Assembly (NCBI GenBank): GCA_003996215.1
Contig: QJPP01001412.1
Span: 248,001 to 312,000 of the forward strand
Direction: 5' to 3'
DNA: 64,000 nucleotides
Source: Jaltomata sinuosa
Lineage: Eukaryota > Streptophyta > Magnoliopsida > Solanales > Solanaceae
This document shows, one piece after another, positions 9,961 through 22,547 of this stretch. Both the position numbers and the translations under genes were made by a program. Each line of letters begins with the position of its first letter. Position 1 is the first letter of the stretch. Under the pieces are notes generated by a model. It did no database searches, was not told the DNA's origin, and saw nothing but the letters and a program-made list of their open reading frames with translations.

Positions 9961-11221
9961 TTATGCAAATAGCGAAGGAAGGCCGTCTATAAACTTGGCT
10001 TTCCAATATTTGTATTTGTTTTTGGGTAACTCCATAACCCGACTGAGAAACGTATCTTTATACCACCTCCATTTGGTCAACGTAGGACACCTAAGACCAT
10101 TGAGTAAGGTGTGAATCGTTTCATGCTGTGAGGTAAATCTACCGTTAAAATGTTCTAATATGGTAAGAATAAGAGTGTACACCGCATCTTCTCTGTTTTT
10201 AACAAGAGCCATGCGTAGGTTATCAACACCTTCATTATCTACAACTGCGTTAATAATAGAGGCTTTCTCCTCTACATTCAAGTAGTTATCCCACCAGCCT
10301 CTGAGCTGACCTGTAAAACCTGCAATAATCATCTTGCAGAAAGTTCTATCATTATTTTTAATGCTTTTGCAAATAGTTGCATACATAAGCATTCTGTGAA
10401 CAAGGATGGTCAACTGCCTATCCGTTAACCCATCGAGATTCCATTCGTAAATCTCTAAACCGCTGTAAGACGTATTTGTCTGATTCCAATCTCGTTCCTC
10501 TATCAAGACATCTTGGGGAGTAGGACGAGGATAGTAAAAAATATTCATCATAGGTTTAGTAGCATAGTCACTATTCTTACGGGGGTAACCCTTAAGTTTA
10601 TTAAGCTCAGAGAAAACATGATTTCTATAATCACCAGTTTGATCCATTTTTTCGGAAAACTCTTGTGACAAACCAATAGGTTTTATATTTAAACCAGAAA
10701 ACTTTTTATCAAGAAGTTCTTCCAAATCATTTAATGATTTAAACTTAAAATCCTGAATCTCAGGAGGCCTTTGAATATAAGTAGGAACAACATCTGTTTT
10801 ACTTCCAGAAGTAGAAGCGACGTTGGTCTTAGCTATATCAGCTTTTATACCTTTTAGTAAAATAGTTAGCTCGTCAAGTTTTTTATCAAGAGAGTTAATA
10901 TGTTCTCCCAAGATTTTGACATATAATCCCAAATAATTATTTTGAGAAATGAGCTTATTAATCTCAGAAATACTTACTGAAGCAATATCTTCGTCAATGA
11001 ATTTTTGAAATGCACTGAAGGTAATACCTGTATTGTTAGGCAAAACAAAAGCGGATTGTGGAGGGTGTTTTTGTGGTAAGATTACCATTTCCATCGCGAT
11101 AAGTCATTTCGATAGTATTCACATATAAAGGTAAATAGGTGGTTATAAACCAAGGAACGAAGTGCATAATTTGATTATGCAAGGCACAAGCTTCATAGAA
11201 CTCTTGAGAAATATTATTCAT
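9961..11221 (-). pseudogene. EPRV1 capsid N-terminal and central part (frameshifted)
   Basis: Two overlapping minus-strand frames (11221-11036 and 11094-9961) together parallel the capsid ORF of EPRV2, with a frameshift around 11040-11095. The central part carries GQLRGWWDNYL and RPTPQDVLIEERDW motifs shared by both copies, typical of the retroviral-gag-like capsid domain of plant pararetroviruses. The frame stops at 9961 and the link to the zinc-knuckle part (9845-9960) is out of frame. Confidence 0.8.
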
Positions 11222-13079
11222 ATCTTCTTTATTATAAGATTCAAAAAATCAAGTTTTAAACTTGTTCCACTTTTCATCAAAAAATTCATGGTATGTATGA
11301 GATGTAATGTCCTTAACTATCTCTTATAATCACTTAAAACTATATATACTTTTATATTTATCGAAGAAAAACAAATACTAAAGCGTCTACTTTAGTAATA
11401 AAAGCTCATTCATACAGTAACGTGCCTTATTGGATGTTTAAAAAAAAAAGACGAATAGCATTTAAGAATAAGTTATGAAAAATTACATTAATTGTTTTGA
11501 GAAGTTTATTCCTCTATTAGGTAAAGAAATTGACGATTACATATATAAAATTAAAAAATAATATAAAGAGATTAAAATCTATTGTTACTATTATCTTAAT
11601 TATTATAGCAGATTTTGGATATATTTTCAGTATTTCTTTATTATTTCTAGCTAAGTATGTTAATTAAGAAAAATATTTAATTTAACATTACCTTTTATGT
11701 TTTATGCTTAAAACAAGCAAGTGTCCACTTGTCAAGTAATAAAATAATTTTACATAAGTAGTGTTTGTTATGTGACTCACAAAATAAAATACTTCGAGTT
11801 AACTAGTGTATTACTTATTTTTTCATTTTAATTTGTTTATCTTATTTTATTTTTTAATCTGTTTTGAAAAAAATGTCCCTTTTTTAATTTGACAATACTT
11901 TAATTTCAACATGACATATTTAAAATTACAAAATTAAAGGTATTTTGATATTATATGTATCTTTAATTTAAAATTATAAAATTTAAAAAAATATTTTTTA
12001 AAAAAATTTCATATCTAATCAAACTAAAACAAATAAATTAAAATTGAGTAAATATTTACACACCAGAGACTCAATTGAACCGCTTAATAATAATACATGG
12101 GTCCGCTCCTGATTATGGCTATTAAGGGACCATTTGCTATGATATGATATACTCCGCGTTTTGGAAAACATGACTTTGATGATGCTTTAATTTGGATAAG
12201 CTATTTTCACATGCCATGTTTTTAAATGATTATTTTTTATTTAACACATAGACAGTTCTTAATTTTGTCAGTATAGTTTATTTAGATATTTGAACTAAGA
12301 TATATTTTAATTAAATATCTCAATTCTTAATAAAGTATTTCAATTAGATATTTTTAGTTCAAATTTTGAATTTTTTATGTGTATTTTCATTCGTTTATTA
12401 ATTAGTTAAATTAATCACATAAAATATATTTTCTCCTTTAATAATATACATTTACCTCAATAAGTCATAAACCTCATATGCATTTTTTACCTAAGGCTGA
12501 TGTATATAATAAAAGGAGATGATATATTTGGAGTGATTAAGTCAACTACCTAATAGATGAATAAAAATACACATAATTTTTTCCTTTTAAAATTTGAATT
12601 AAAAGTGTTTAATTTAAACACTTTATTAGGAATTGAAGTATTTAATTAGAACACGTATTAATTCGAGTATCTAAATAAAATATTTTGATAAATTTAAGTA
12701 TTGACCACGTATTAAGCCATTATTTTTTGAATTGAATGTGATATGATGCATGAAATGAGTAGAGAATACATAGTATTGCTTAGCTCACTGCGAATTGGCA
12801 GTATCTAGTATGGCCACGTCTCATTTCATTTTGAATTATAATTAGTTTTTTAAATTTTGATAAAATTACCGACGCAAGCAAATAATTTATATTTTAGAAT
12901 TTTTATTTTTGTCAATTCTTCGTTGTTCAACGTCGTTTACTTATACAATATGCTCTATTACTCCTACAATATTCTACTTCAAAAAAAATGATTTTTTTCT
13001 ATAAATAAGTCCTTAACAAATACCAAAAAAAGAACATAATTATATTTTAAAAAAATATTATTACTATCTAATAAATGTC

Positions 13080-13114
13080 AATAAGCACACATTTCTTCAA
13101 CATGTGTGCTTATT
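13080..13114. repeat. Perfect 13-bp inverted repeat (hairpin)
   Basis: AATAAGCACACAT at 13080-13092 and its exact reverse complement at 13102-13114, separated by 9 bases. No T-run, gene or element end is attached to it. Confidence 0.7.
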
Positions 13115-13977
13115 AGAAATATCATTGAATTTAAAGATAATTTATCATTTATAACCTTAAATTTTATAGCTTCAGTCTTTATGATATTGTACTAAATGTA
13201 ATATTAGGTGTGCTTTTGTCCTTATGGACCAAAAAATACCTGCAGCTGTAGTTTAGCCTCCATTTTACGTGGGCCCCAGCTCCACTTATTTCAGCCGTTG
13301 TTATCATTTCTATTTAATTGGCCCTCCTTTTTTACTTTCTCAGCATTTATGCTCTTCTACACTTTGATAATCCAACTTTAGTTTTATCTTTTTAAATATG
13401 AATTCTTCTCGTCCTTTTAAATTTTAAGAATTTTGCTTATCAAAATAAGGGATCATTTCATTTATTAATTATAATTTATGAAGTTATTTAATTTATTTGG
13501 GAGGTGAATGTGATAAAATGAAATGTTCAAAATCAAAGTTAAAATAAAATATATTTTTTAAATTTATATTTTAACCAAATAAAATATGAATTTTATCCAA
13601 AATTTAATATGAAATAAGGTGAGAAATCCAAAATTAAATTATGTTTATACTTTTTCGTTTATTTTTACTTGTTCACTATATTATAAATAGATGTTTATTT
13701 TACTTGTTTAATTTAAAAAATAAAAAAATAATTTATTATTTTATATTCATGGTATCAGTATTATTAAATATTATTCATTTTCTAAAACATTGAATTTGTT
13801 ATATTCGTGATATAATAAAATTATCATTCTATTTATTGTTCTTTAAGGAGTGTGCCAAATCAATATTGCATATATAAATATGGACGAAGAGAGTTTTGGT
13901 TGGAAAAGAAAATAGTCATTATTTCTTGAACGGATTAAAAAAGTGAAATAAGCAAATTAAAATAGGATTTGTTGGAC

Positions 13978-14008
13978 CCGTGCCTAGCACGGACGTTTTT
14001 TTAACTAG
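13978..14008 (+). mobile_element. Helitron-like 3' terminus
   Basis: CCGTGC-CTA-GCACGG forms a 6-bp GC-rich stem in AT-rich DNA. It is followed 12 bases later by CTAG and then T. This is the standard Helitron 3' architecture (hairpin 10-12 nt before CTRR, insertion before T). The 5' TC end was not located, so only the terminus is annotated. Confidence 0.5.
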
Positions 14009-14589
14009 TTTTATTATTGAAGGGGAAATATATTTTTCATATGATTAAAAAGGAATACTTCTTCAACTTGTCATACGTCACACGTAAGCACAGAGCCACT
14101 AAATCATCATATCCTATAGAAACAAAAATATCAACATTACGCCTAACGAGGCAATAGCCTTCCCCAATGTACCTAAGTACCAATTTTCTTTTACTCTTAT
14201 TTTTCGTTTTCCAATATTTTATTACTCTTTTCGATCAATATTATTCTCTCCCTCCATTTTTACTTTTTTATATTTAACTTAACACACTTTTTTTATAAAA
14301 TAAATAAAAAGTTAATTTTACAATATCACCTTTATTAATTATAAATAAACTTATATATTAAAAGTGAATAGTATTTAATAACAATAATAAAATAGACAGA
14401 AAATGATAAATTATCTCTTGATTTTTTAACTAGACAAGTAAAGTTGAATAACTATTTTAGTATATTGGACGAGTAAAGATGAACTGAAGGAGTATATGAT
14501 ACTTTTGCATGAACATATTTTTTTTTTAAAAAATGACGCACTTTTAAAGAGTAAAAAATGTTTTTATTAAATTAATCTATTTAATATAG

Positions 14590-14775
14590 TTTTTTTATTA
14601 TATAAAAATTCTCTTATCTAAATAAGTAAATTTTAAAAATAATAACTAATATCTTTTTTATTATGTAAAAAGTTACTTATTGTTTTTTTATTATATAAAA
14701 ATTCTCTTATCTAAATAAGTAAATTTTAAAAATAATAACTAATATCTTTTTTATTATGTAAAAAGTTACTTATTT
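14590..14775. repeat. 93-bp tandem duplication
   Basis: Two almost identical AT-rich units, 14590-14682 and 14683-14775, sharing the core TTCTCTTATCTAAATAAGTA. They are non-coding. Confidence 0.9.
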
Positions 14776-16498
14776 TAGATTAAATATAAAAAATTAAAAT
14801 ATCATAGAAGAATGATTAGTTAGGCAAATCTAAGATTCCTATTAGGATAGGTTTACCAGCCCTACATTCATCAAAACTTTTAAAACAAATTGACACTAAT
14901 GGTTTGTATTATTGCTGAAGAAATAGATACCAGATTGAGCAACAAATTACTTTTTACTTAGTTAGCGTTTGATCATAAATTTTTAATATTTTTCTTGAAA
15001 AATCTAATTTGAGTGATGTTTGAATAAAGTTGAAAATGTGTTTGATCATAATTTTTCATAAAAAAAATATGAAACATAACTCAAAAGTTTTAAAAGTTGT
15101 CAAGAATATTCAAACGTACCAAACAAACATACTTGCTAGTCCTAATCATTAATGTCGTTCATTATCATTATCACAAATCATAATTCTATATACAGATAAG
15201 TTTGACACAAAGTTATTATTTATTACAATTTGTCAAATTATAATTAATTATAAAGCTCTATCAGTGCAAAAAGAAATAGCTATAGAAAAGACGTGCACTT
15301 TTTGGGGAAAAGGGTATACAGAGATTAGTCGAGGTCACAAATAGATTTTGGATTAGATTTAAAAATTTATTTTTAAATTATTTATTTAGCTATGAAATTT
15401 GATCAGATTTTGAAAATTTAACCTTCAAATATTTTCAAGCACTTCGACTCACAAAACTTTAAAAAAATTCAAGTAAAATGCATGTCCAGACATAACTTTA
15501 CATTTCAAAAATTACAACTTCAAAAACTCTATTTTTCAAATTTCAACTTCAAAATATATGATTAAGCGGGAGCAAAAATTTAATTTTTAAAACATTCAAA
15601 AAAATAGTTAAATTCGATGGCCAAATAGTTTTTTTTTTTTTTTAAAAAAGGCTTTCAAAATTTATGGCCAAACGAGAGTTTAGCGGACTCCTATTAATGT
15701 TTGTGTGCTTGTCATTTTGTATGTTGATATTGTCTATAAAATGTATAATAGAAGATGTTTATTCATATCAATTAATATTATAATTAAATTTTAAAGAATG
15801 TGAGAGATTTCTATTTTGGATTAGTGCACACCGATATGAATAAAATTACTTTTTGAGCTTCTTGCATATTAGGAGGGCTCAAGACATCCTATTATCTTTT
15901 CTACAATTAGAGAGGGGATGGTCTCAATCCTTGGGATCTCATCTTCAAGTAGCAAATCATGAGAAGATAGTAATATATGGAATAAATTGAAAGTTTCCTG
16001 TTAAAAGCGATGAAGAGGCTAGGAAAGCTAAGGTTGACGACTACATGAGAGAGAAATTTTCATAGAAGCTTTATTCCTTACTTTGTAGAGACTGTAATGA
16101 ACTGACTAAGAGTCTGTTTGGATTGATTTATTTTAAGTTCTTTTAAGCTAAAATAGTTTTAAAGTATTTTTGTAGTGTTTGGGTAAAATTAAATAGTGTT
16201 TTTCAATACTTGTTTTTAAGTCAAAATAACAAAAATAAACCAAGAATCATAGATTCTATCAGAAGCCAAAATAACTAGATTCTCTCGGAATGCTAGTTAT
16301 GATGATCATCTTAGTTCTTCTCAATTAAATCAATAAGACTATAATTTTAAATTTCTACTTGTACTATAATGAAAAATTGTGTGAATTGTCTCATTTAAAA
16401 AACATAAATATCAAAGAACGAACGCTTTAGTTTTTATTTTTGAATTTCAAAAAAGTTACGTCCAATTTTCAAATGTCAATAACTTATTATTACTTTTA

Positions 16499-16736
16499 GG
16501 GGTCGTTTGGTTGGGAACAAGTTATTCCGGGATAAATAATTCTGGGATTAGCTATTTTCGAATTAGTTATCTCACCATGTATATGAGATAGCTTATTCCA
16601 TCACTATGATATAAATGGTGGGATAAATAATCCTAGGACTAACTAATACCTCCAATCAAATACAAAATAAAATAATGCTACATTTTATTTTGAGACTATT
16701 ATACCTTATACCTTATACCTTATACCAAACAACCCC
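16499..16736. mobile_element. Tourist-like (PIF/Harbinger) MITE, 238 bp
   Basis: Terminal inverted repeats GGGGTCGTTTGGTT and TACCAAACAACCCC, flanked on both sides by the 3-bp duplication TTA (16496-16498 and 16737-16739). Short, non-coding and AT-rich inside, as expected of a MITE. Near the right end CCTTATA is repeated in tandem. Confidence 0.8.
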
Positions 16737-17416
16737 TTATGGTCTATAGAGGAAAAGTAATTTCATCTTTCATTTGGTCAACGACAAATAATTTATGTAA
16801 CATTAACAAGAAAATACTTTTGGTGTGGAGCCTTTGGCCAAAACAAAGTTCTACGCGTACCCTCTTCTTGAGAAAATCCAAATCTCAATTCATTGAGCAA
16901 ACATAAAAGAAAAAAAATAAAGCATGCAGTCTTTTAATCTATACTTACGAAGTACATAGTAATCTAGTAAAAATTCAAATAATTTACTAGATCTCTTAAT
17001 ATAATTTTTTACATGTACTCCAATAAGCTAATAAAAAATAATAATATTTTTATTCTAATTTTAGTGGACCCAGGAATCTATCTATCGCGTATAGATTTTA
17101 AGAGCGTGGTGGCCTAACCATCGAGGTGAAGTCGAGACCTAAAAGATCGAATAAAATTAACCAAGATACACAAAAATTAATTCAGACACCATGATTATAA
17201 AAAAAAATCAATAAAAAAAATACTAACAACTTACTTGGGTGGTCGTTACAAATTGTTTCATAATATAGTGTATGATATTGTATTATATGTGAAAATTGTT
17301 AAATAGAAGAAATAACTTTTTCATATCTCTTACGTATAAAAGATGAATATCTTTTGTAAAAATAACATAAACCTAAAAATAAATTTGTAAAATGTTATAA
17401 AATCGAATCTCCCTAT

Positions 17417-17516
17417 GTGCATTATTTTGATAAATATAATATTTGAATAGATTACATCATATTTCATATTACATAATATCATACACATTATGAATTTAAA
17501 AGATAAATCTATAAAT
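17417..17516. repeat. 100-bp direct repeat, left copy, at EPRV2 boundary
   Basis: Nearly identical to 24212-24311 (two differences seen: G/A and A/C about 30-40 bases in). Viral coding sequence starts directly after it. It contains stops in all frames expected of the movement protein, so it is host rather than viral DNA. Confidence 0.9.
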
Positions 17517-17517
17517 T

Positions 17518-18111
17518 ATAGATGCTTTAACTTTGAATGTTAAAACGCATGGTTATAACTACGTGCCAGGTTCAGAACTGATATGTCTGTCCTATAGAAT
17601 TTATTTTAAATTATTATCTACTTTAAATCCAAGATGTAAGTTATACGATACATCTGATCAAACTATATTGGTGGAAACCAATTTTGCAAGGTCCAAGGTC
17701 ACCACTAGGAGACCTATTAAGTGGGAAGAAGTAGATTTCCCAACTACATGGACTCTAAATTCGGTCATATCCCCAAGTCAAGTAATTGATGCGGTTACAA
17801 TTTCTAAGTATTCTCATATTTCACAAAATCCAAAAAGACTGATGCCGGCGGTAAGTTCTATTAATAATAGACGTTCTTTATCTAGTCATAGACTATTGCC
17901 TGATATGCATCATATTTTTCCGATTGAACCTATTTATGGTCCAGCTCGTAAACGTGTTGCTTCTTTACACACCATCACAACTGATAGTAATCCAATGGTA
18001 GAAAAGGTTAAAATTGACCCCCGAACGAATGTGGTTAAGGTAAATGATGATGGTTCCGACAAGGATATTCCTTCGGCCTCCGAGATGGAGTTTGATTTAA
18101 ATAATACTTAA
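17518..18111 (+). pseudogene. EPRV2 movement protein, C-terminal fragment
   Basis: The frame is open from the boundary with the direct repeat, without a start ATG. It reads DALTLNVKTHGY early on, and later CKLYDTSDQTILVETN and a W-x-D/E-x2-FP-x2-W-like motif. These match the conserved C-terminal part of caulimovirid 30K-type movement proteins, which open plasmodesmata for cell-to-cell spread. A variable Ser/Pro-rich tail and a stop follow. The N-terminal half lies outside the integrated fragment. Confidence 0.75.
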
Positions 18112-18235
18112 TGTTTTCACAACAATTGATTTTAGCCCAGGTTCCCTGGCAAGAAAACATATCCAAAAGGAATTTTTTAGTGAAAAATGAAACCGGTTTA
18201 AAACATGATTTTTTGATACTTATAGTAAAGAAGAT

Positions 18236-20589
18236 ATGAATAATATCTCTCAAGAGTTTTATGAAACTTGTGCATTACATAATCAAATTATGTGTTTTAT
18301 TCCTTGGTTTATAACCACTTATCTGCCGTTATATGTTAATGTGATTGAAAGAACTTATAAAGATAGTAGTGGTAATCTCACAAAAGTGATTTACCCTTCG
18401 CAATCACCGTTTATACTACCTAATAATACAGGTATTAGTTTTACGGCTTTTCAAAAATTCGTTGATGAAGATATAGCTTCAATCAGTATTTCTGAGATTA
18501 ATAAACTTATTACTCAAAATAATTATTTGAGTTTGTATGTTAAAGTTTTAGGTGAACATATTAGTTTCCTCGATAAAAAACTTGATAAATTAACTATTTT
18601 GATAAAAGGTTTAAAAGATGGTATAGCTAGTTTAAATATTGCTAGATTGCTAGTTCTTCAGATAAAAAAAATGATCCTCAGATTGTTGCAACTCATGTTC
18701 AAAGACCCCCTGAAATTCAGGATTTTAAATTTAAATCTTTAAATGATTTAGAAGAACTTCTTGATAAAAAAAATTCTGGTTTAAATATAAAACCAATAGA
18801 TTTATCGAAAGATTTTTCGGATAAAATAGAAACAACTGTTGATTATAAAAATGATGTTTCTTTAGAGTTTAATAAACTCAGAGGTTATCCTAGAAAAAAT
18901 AATAGCTATGCTAATAAACCCAGCATGCAGACTTATTATTATCCTCGTCCTACTCCTCAAGATGTTTTGATAGAGGAACGAGATTGGAATCAAACTAATA
19001 CATCTTATAATGGTTTCGAAATTTATGAATGGAATCTTGATGGCTTGACTGATAGACAGTTTACTATTCTTGTACATAGAATGCTTATGTATTCCACTAT
19101 CTGTAAAAGTGTTAAAAATACAGATAGAACTATTTGTAAAATGATTGTTGCAGAATTTACTGGACAACTTCGAGGATGGTGGGATAACTACCTAAGTATA
19201 GAAGAGAAAACTTCTATTATTAATGCAGTAGCAGCTAATGAAGGTGTTGATAACCTAGGCATGGCTCTAGCAAGAAATAGAGAAGATGTCGTTTATACTC
19301 TGGTTCTAACTATATTAGAACATTTCAACGGTAGATTTACCAATCAGGATGAAACTATTCGAACTTTGCTTAATGGACTAAGATGTCGAACCTTAAGTGA
19401 GTTTAGATGGTACAAAGATACCTTCCTAAGTGGGGTTATGGAATTACCGAAAAATAAATATGACCATTGGAAAGCCAAGTTTATAGATGGACTTCCCTCC
19501 TTATTTGCTGAAAGAGTTTGAAAAACTCTAAGGGGTAGTCATACTGAAATTTCCTACAAAGATTATACTTATGGTAAGCTTATTGGAGTTTGCACCCAAG
19601 AAGGGTTAAATTTCTGTAATGAATTGGCTATGTCCAGACAGCTTAAGATGGATAACCTTAAAGAAAGATCTCAGCTTGGAGACTTTTGCACTCAGTTCGG
19701 TTTATCCGTATCTTCTGCCTATAATAAAGAAAAAAGCAGATACTATAAGTCCTCTAGAACTGAAGAATCCCACAGGAAAAGAAGATCTAGACGTAGGACT
19801 AAGGAAGAACGTGAAGCTAGAAAAAGCTTTCGTAAGTCTACTAGATTTACCAAAGATAGATCAGGAAGAGATCTGTCAAAAATCAAATGTTATAAGTGTG
19901 AAAACTTTGGTCATATATCTCCTAACTGTAAGTTAACTAAGTTGAAAATTTTAGAATTAGATGATGAGACCTTTGATAAGGTATATGGTCTGTTATACAC
20001 TTCTGGTTCGGATGCAGATTACTCCGATTCTAATTCAGGTTCTAATATAGAACTTCTAGATTTTTCAGATAATGATAAAGGAAATGATCATTGTACTACT
20101 TGCAAAGGTGATACTTGCAACTGTGAAGACGATGAGATTTATAAGTTACAATCACAATTCCAAGATCTTGGTGTCGGCACGATCACTTCAGACAACGTGA
20201 TCAAACTTTTAAAAGAAGTTTCTGATAACAAACTTCGAGAAAGAATCATCAATCTAGCTACCACTAATGAGGCTAGTTCAAGTTCTTCCAGAGATAATAA
20301 AAAGGATGATTTTGAATATTTTACTCTTTATTCTTTAAAAGAGGTTGATAACCGTCTTATAAGTAAAAATGATTTTTCTGAAAGAAATTCTTCTTTAATT
20401 GATTTAAAAGAAGAAATTGAGAATTTTAAAAAGGAGATTAAATCTCTTAAACAAAATCAAATGATTTTCGATCATAGAATTACTCAGATTGAGACTAATG
20501 ATTCTGGTATTGCAAAAAATGATTATATTTCGCAAAAAATAAAGAAAAAGATATTTCTGAACCAAACCCTAAAAATGATATGTTTTTAG
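18236..20589 (+). pseudogene. EPRV2 capsid protein region with zinc knuckle
   Basis: It starts at an ATG 125 bases after the movement-protein stop. A short duplication near 18640-18655 (TTGCTAG repeated) shifts the frame, and a TGA stop at 19519-19521 interrupts it; the reading resumes at about 19560. The central gag-like domain carries GQLRGWWDNYL. An Arg/Ser-rich stretch is followed by a C-x2-C-x4-H-x4-C zinc knuckle (about 19885-19930) for nucleic-acid binding, then an acidic region and a Lys/Glu coiled coil that leads into protease. It parallels EPRV1 throughout. Confidence 0.8.
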
Positions 20590-21048
20590 GACTTATGCAA
20601 GTTATTACTGCTCATAAATGGTATGTTAAATGTACTATTTTGATTGATAATAGTTTTTCCATCACTAACATTGACATGATTGATAGCGTGTTAGTTGCAT
20701 TCAGGAAGGCTTAATGCCTACAAAATATTTTCAAAAAACCACTCATATGGTTAAATTCGCATCAGGACATGCTTTAGATATAAAGTATAAACTGCTAATG
20801 CTAATATTTGCCAGAATAAGGTTTGCATTCCTCATTTCTTCTTTCTGGTAAAAAATCAGTTATACCCTCCAATTATACTTGGAACCCCGTTTATAAATGC
20901 TATCTATCCTTTTACTTGCATAGATTCAAAAAGATTTTCTGCTACGTATAAAGATAATAAGATAAGTTATACTTTTATTACAGATACAATAACTAGAGAT
21001 ATTAATGTTCTTATTAATATGAAACAAAAGCATGTTTATTATTTATAA
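20580..21048 (+). pseudogene. EPRV2 viral aspartic protease (active site lost)
   Basis: Similarity to the EPRV1 protease (FLGMMQIVTAHKWYVK-like start, later GTPFINAIYPF) is clear but scattered over frames. Around 20680-20695 bases are missing exactly where EPRV1 has the DSGAD active site, and the frame is lost. A stop follows near 20710. Confidence 0.7.
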
Positions 21049-22515
21049 TTGATGTTTAGTCTGAATATATTCGACTCTATGAATTCTGCTAAAGTAAGGG
21101 AAAAAATTAAATTAATTTCCGAGCAGATGGCCGTTGATATCTGTGTTGATCATCCTAGTGCTTTCTGGAATCGAAAGAAGCACACTGTTACCCTTCCTTA
21201 TGAGGATAATTTTTCAGAAGATAATATTCCCACTAAATCTCGTCCTTGCCAGATGAATGCGGAGTTAGTGGAATTCTGCAAAAAAAAATTGATAATTTAT
21301 TGCAAAAGGGTTTGATAAAATCTTTCAAGTCTCCTTGGTCCTGTACTGCATTTTATGTTAATAATGCTGCAGAAAAGGAACGTGGCGTTCCTAGATTAGT
21401 CATAAATTATAAACCCTTAAATAAATATTTGAAATGGGTAAGTTATCCTATTCCCAACAAAAGAAATCTTTTATCAAGATTATATGATGCCAATATATTT
21501 TCAAAATTTGATTTAAGATCAGGTTATTAACAGATCCAGATTTTTAAAGAGCATTCTTATAGAACTGCTTTTAATTTACCTTTTGGGCAATACGAATAGA
21601 ATGTAATGCCTTTTGATTTAAAAAATGCTCCATCCGAGTTTCAGAAAATTATGAATGATATTTTCAATCCATGTCTAGATTTTATCATTGTTTATATTGA
21701 TGATATTGTAGTATTCTCCAAAATATTTGAAACTCACATAAAACATCTTGAGATATTCAAGAAAATTGTTATTCAAAATGGTTTGGTTATATCAAAACCA
21801 AAAATGAGTTTGTTTCAAACTAAAGTCCAATTTCTAAGACATCATTTAGTCAAAGAAAGATTACGCCTATTCAAAGGGCGATTGATTTTGCATCAATATT
21901 TTCTGATATCATTACTGATAGAACTCAATTGCAAAGATTTTTGGGAAGTTTAAATTACATATCCCCTTTCTATAAAAATCTATCTCGTGATTTAGCTCCT
22001 TTATATGATCGGCTAAAAAGGATTATAAATCTCATTGAACTAATAGTCATACTACTTTGGTAAAGAATATTAAACTTCGTGTTCAGTTTTTACCTTGTTT
22101 AAACCTGGCTAATCCTACTTGGAAAAAGGTTATTGAGACGGATGTGTCCAATATTGGTTATGGTGAGATTCTGAAGCAAATCAATCCCAGTAATATAAAA
22201 GAGTATTTGATAAGATTTTACTCTGATAAATGGATTGAGGCCCAGAAAAAATATGCTACTGTGGCCCATGAAATGCTCTGCATTGTTAAATGTGTTTTGA
22301 AATTTCAAGACGATCTTTATAATCAAAAGTTTTTGATAAAAACGGATGCTCAATCTGTTAAACACATGTTTGACAAAGATTTTAAACACGATGCTTCTAA
22401 AATGATATTCGCAAGGTGGCAAACTCAATTAGCCCCTTTTGACTTTGAAATCATTTATAAAAAGGGAATTGATAACTCCTTACAGGATTTCTTATCTAGA
22501 GAATATCTGCAATAA
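21049..22515 (+). pseudogene. EPRV2 reverse transcriptase / RNase H
   Basis: Domains in order: RT N-terminal part (21049-21315), fingers and palm (21290-21530, with PRLVINYKPLN and FDLRSGY), palm with the catalytic YIDD motif near 21690, thumb (to ~21960), and RNase H (22057-22515, ending in a DFLSRE motif). Breaks: a frameshift at an A-run near 21281-21288, a TAA at 21528-21530 and a TAG at 21597-21599 (both where Trp is usual), and further frame loss at 21870-22050. In the virus this enzyme copies the pregenomic RNA into DNA. This copy cannot. Confidence 0.85.
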
Positions 22516-22547
22516 ATCTAACGATTATCTGCTGCTATACGTACAGG

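Larger units (their letters stand above)
8207..11295 (-). mobile_element. Endogenous pararetrovirus fragment EPRV1 (Caulimoviridae)
   Basis: Minus-strand capsid and protease reading frames closely parallel those of EPRV2 at about 18180-21050. Similarity starts near 11295 in the leader of the capsid ORF and stops abruptly at 8207, where the LTR begins, just before the reverse transcriptase. The copy is inactive: frameshifts near 11090 and 9845-9960, a stop at 8818-8820, and a segment between 9020 and 9200 with no counterpart in EPRV2. Genus was not assigned; petuvirus- or solendovirus-like integrants are known in Solanaceae. Confidence 0.85.
11296..17416. other. AT-rich intergenic region without supported genes
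   Basis: About 6.1 kb of strongly AT-rich DNA with no long open frame on either strand and no splice-linked coding similarity that I could recognise. Items visible in it are listed separately: a 13-bp-stem hairpin (13080), a Helitron-type 3' end (14008), a 93-bp tandem duplication (14590) and a Tourist-type MITE (16499). Stretches near 15300-15680 and 16110-16210 look like decayed MITE sequence (GTTTGGAT-like edges) but lack clear ends. Confidence 0.7.
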
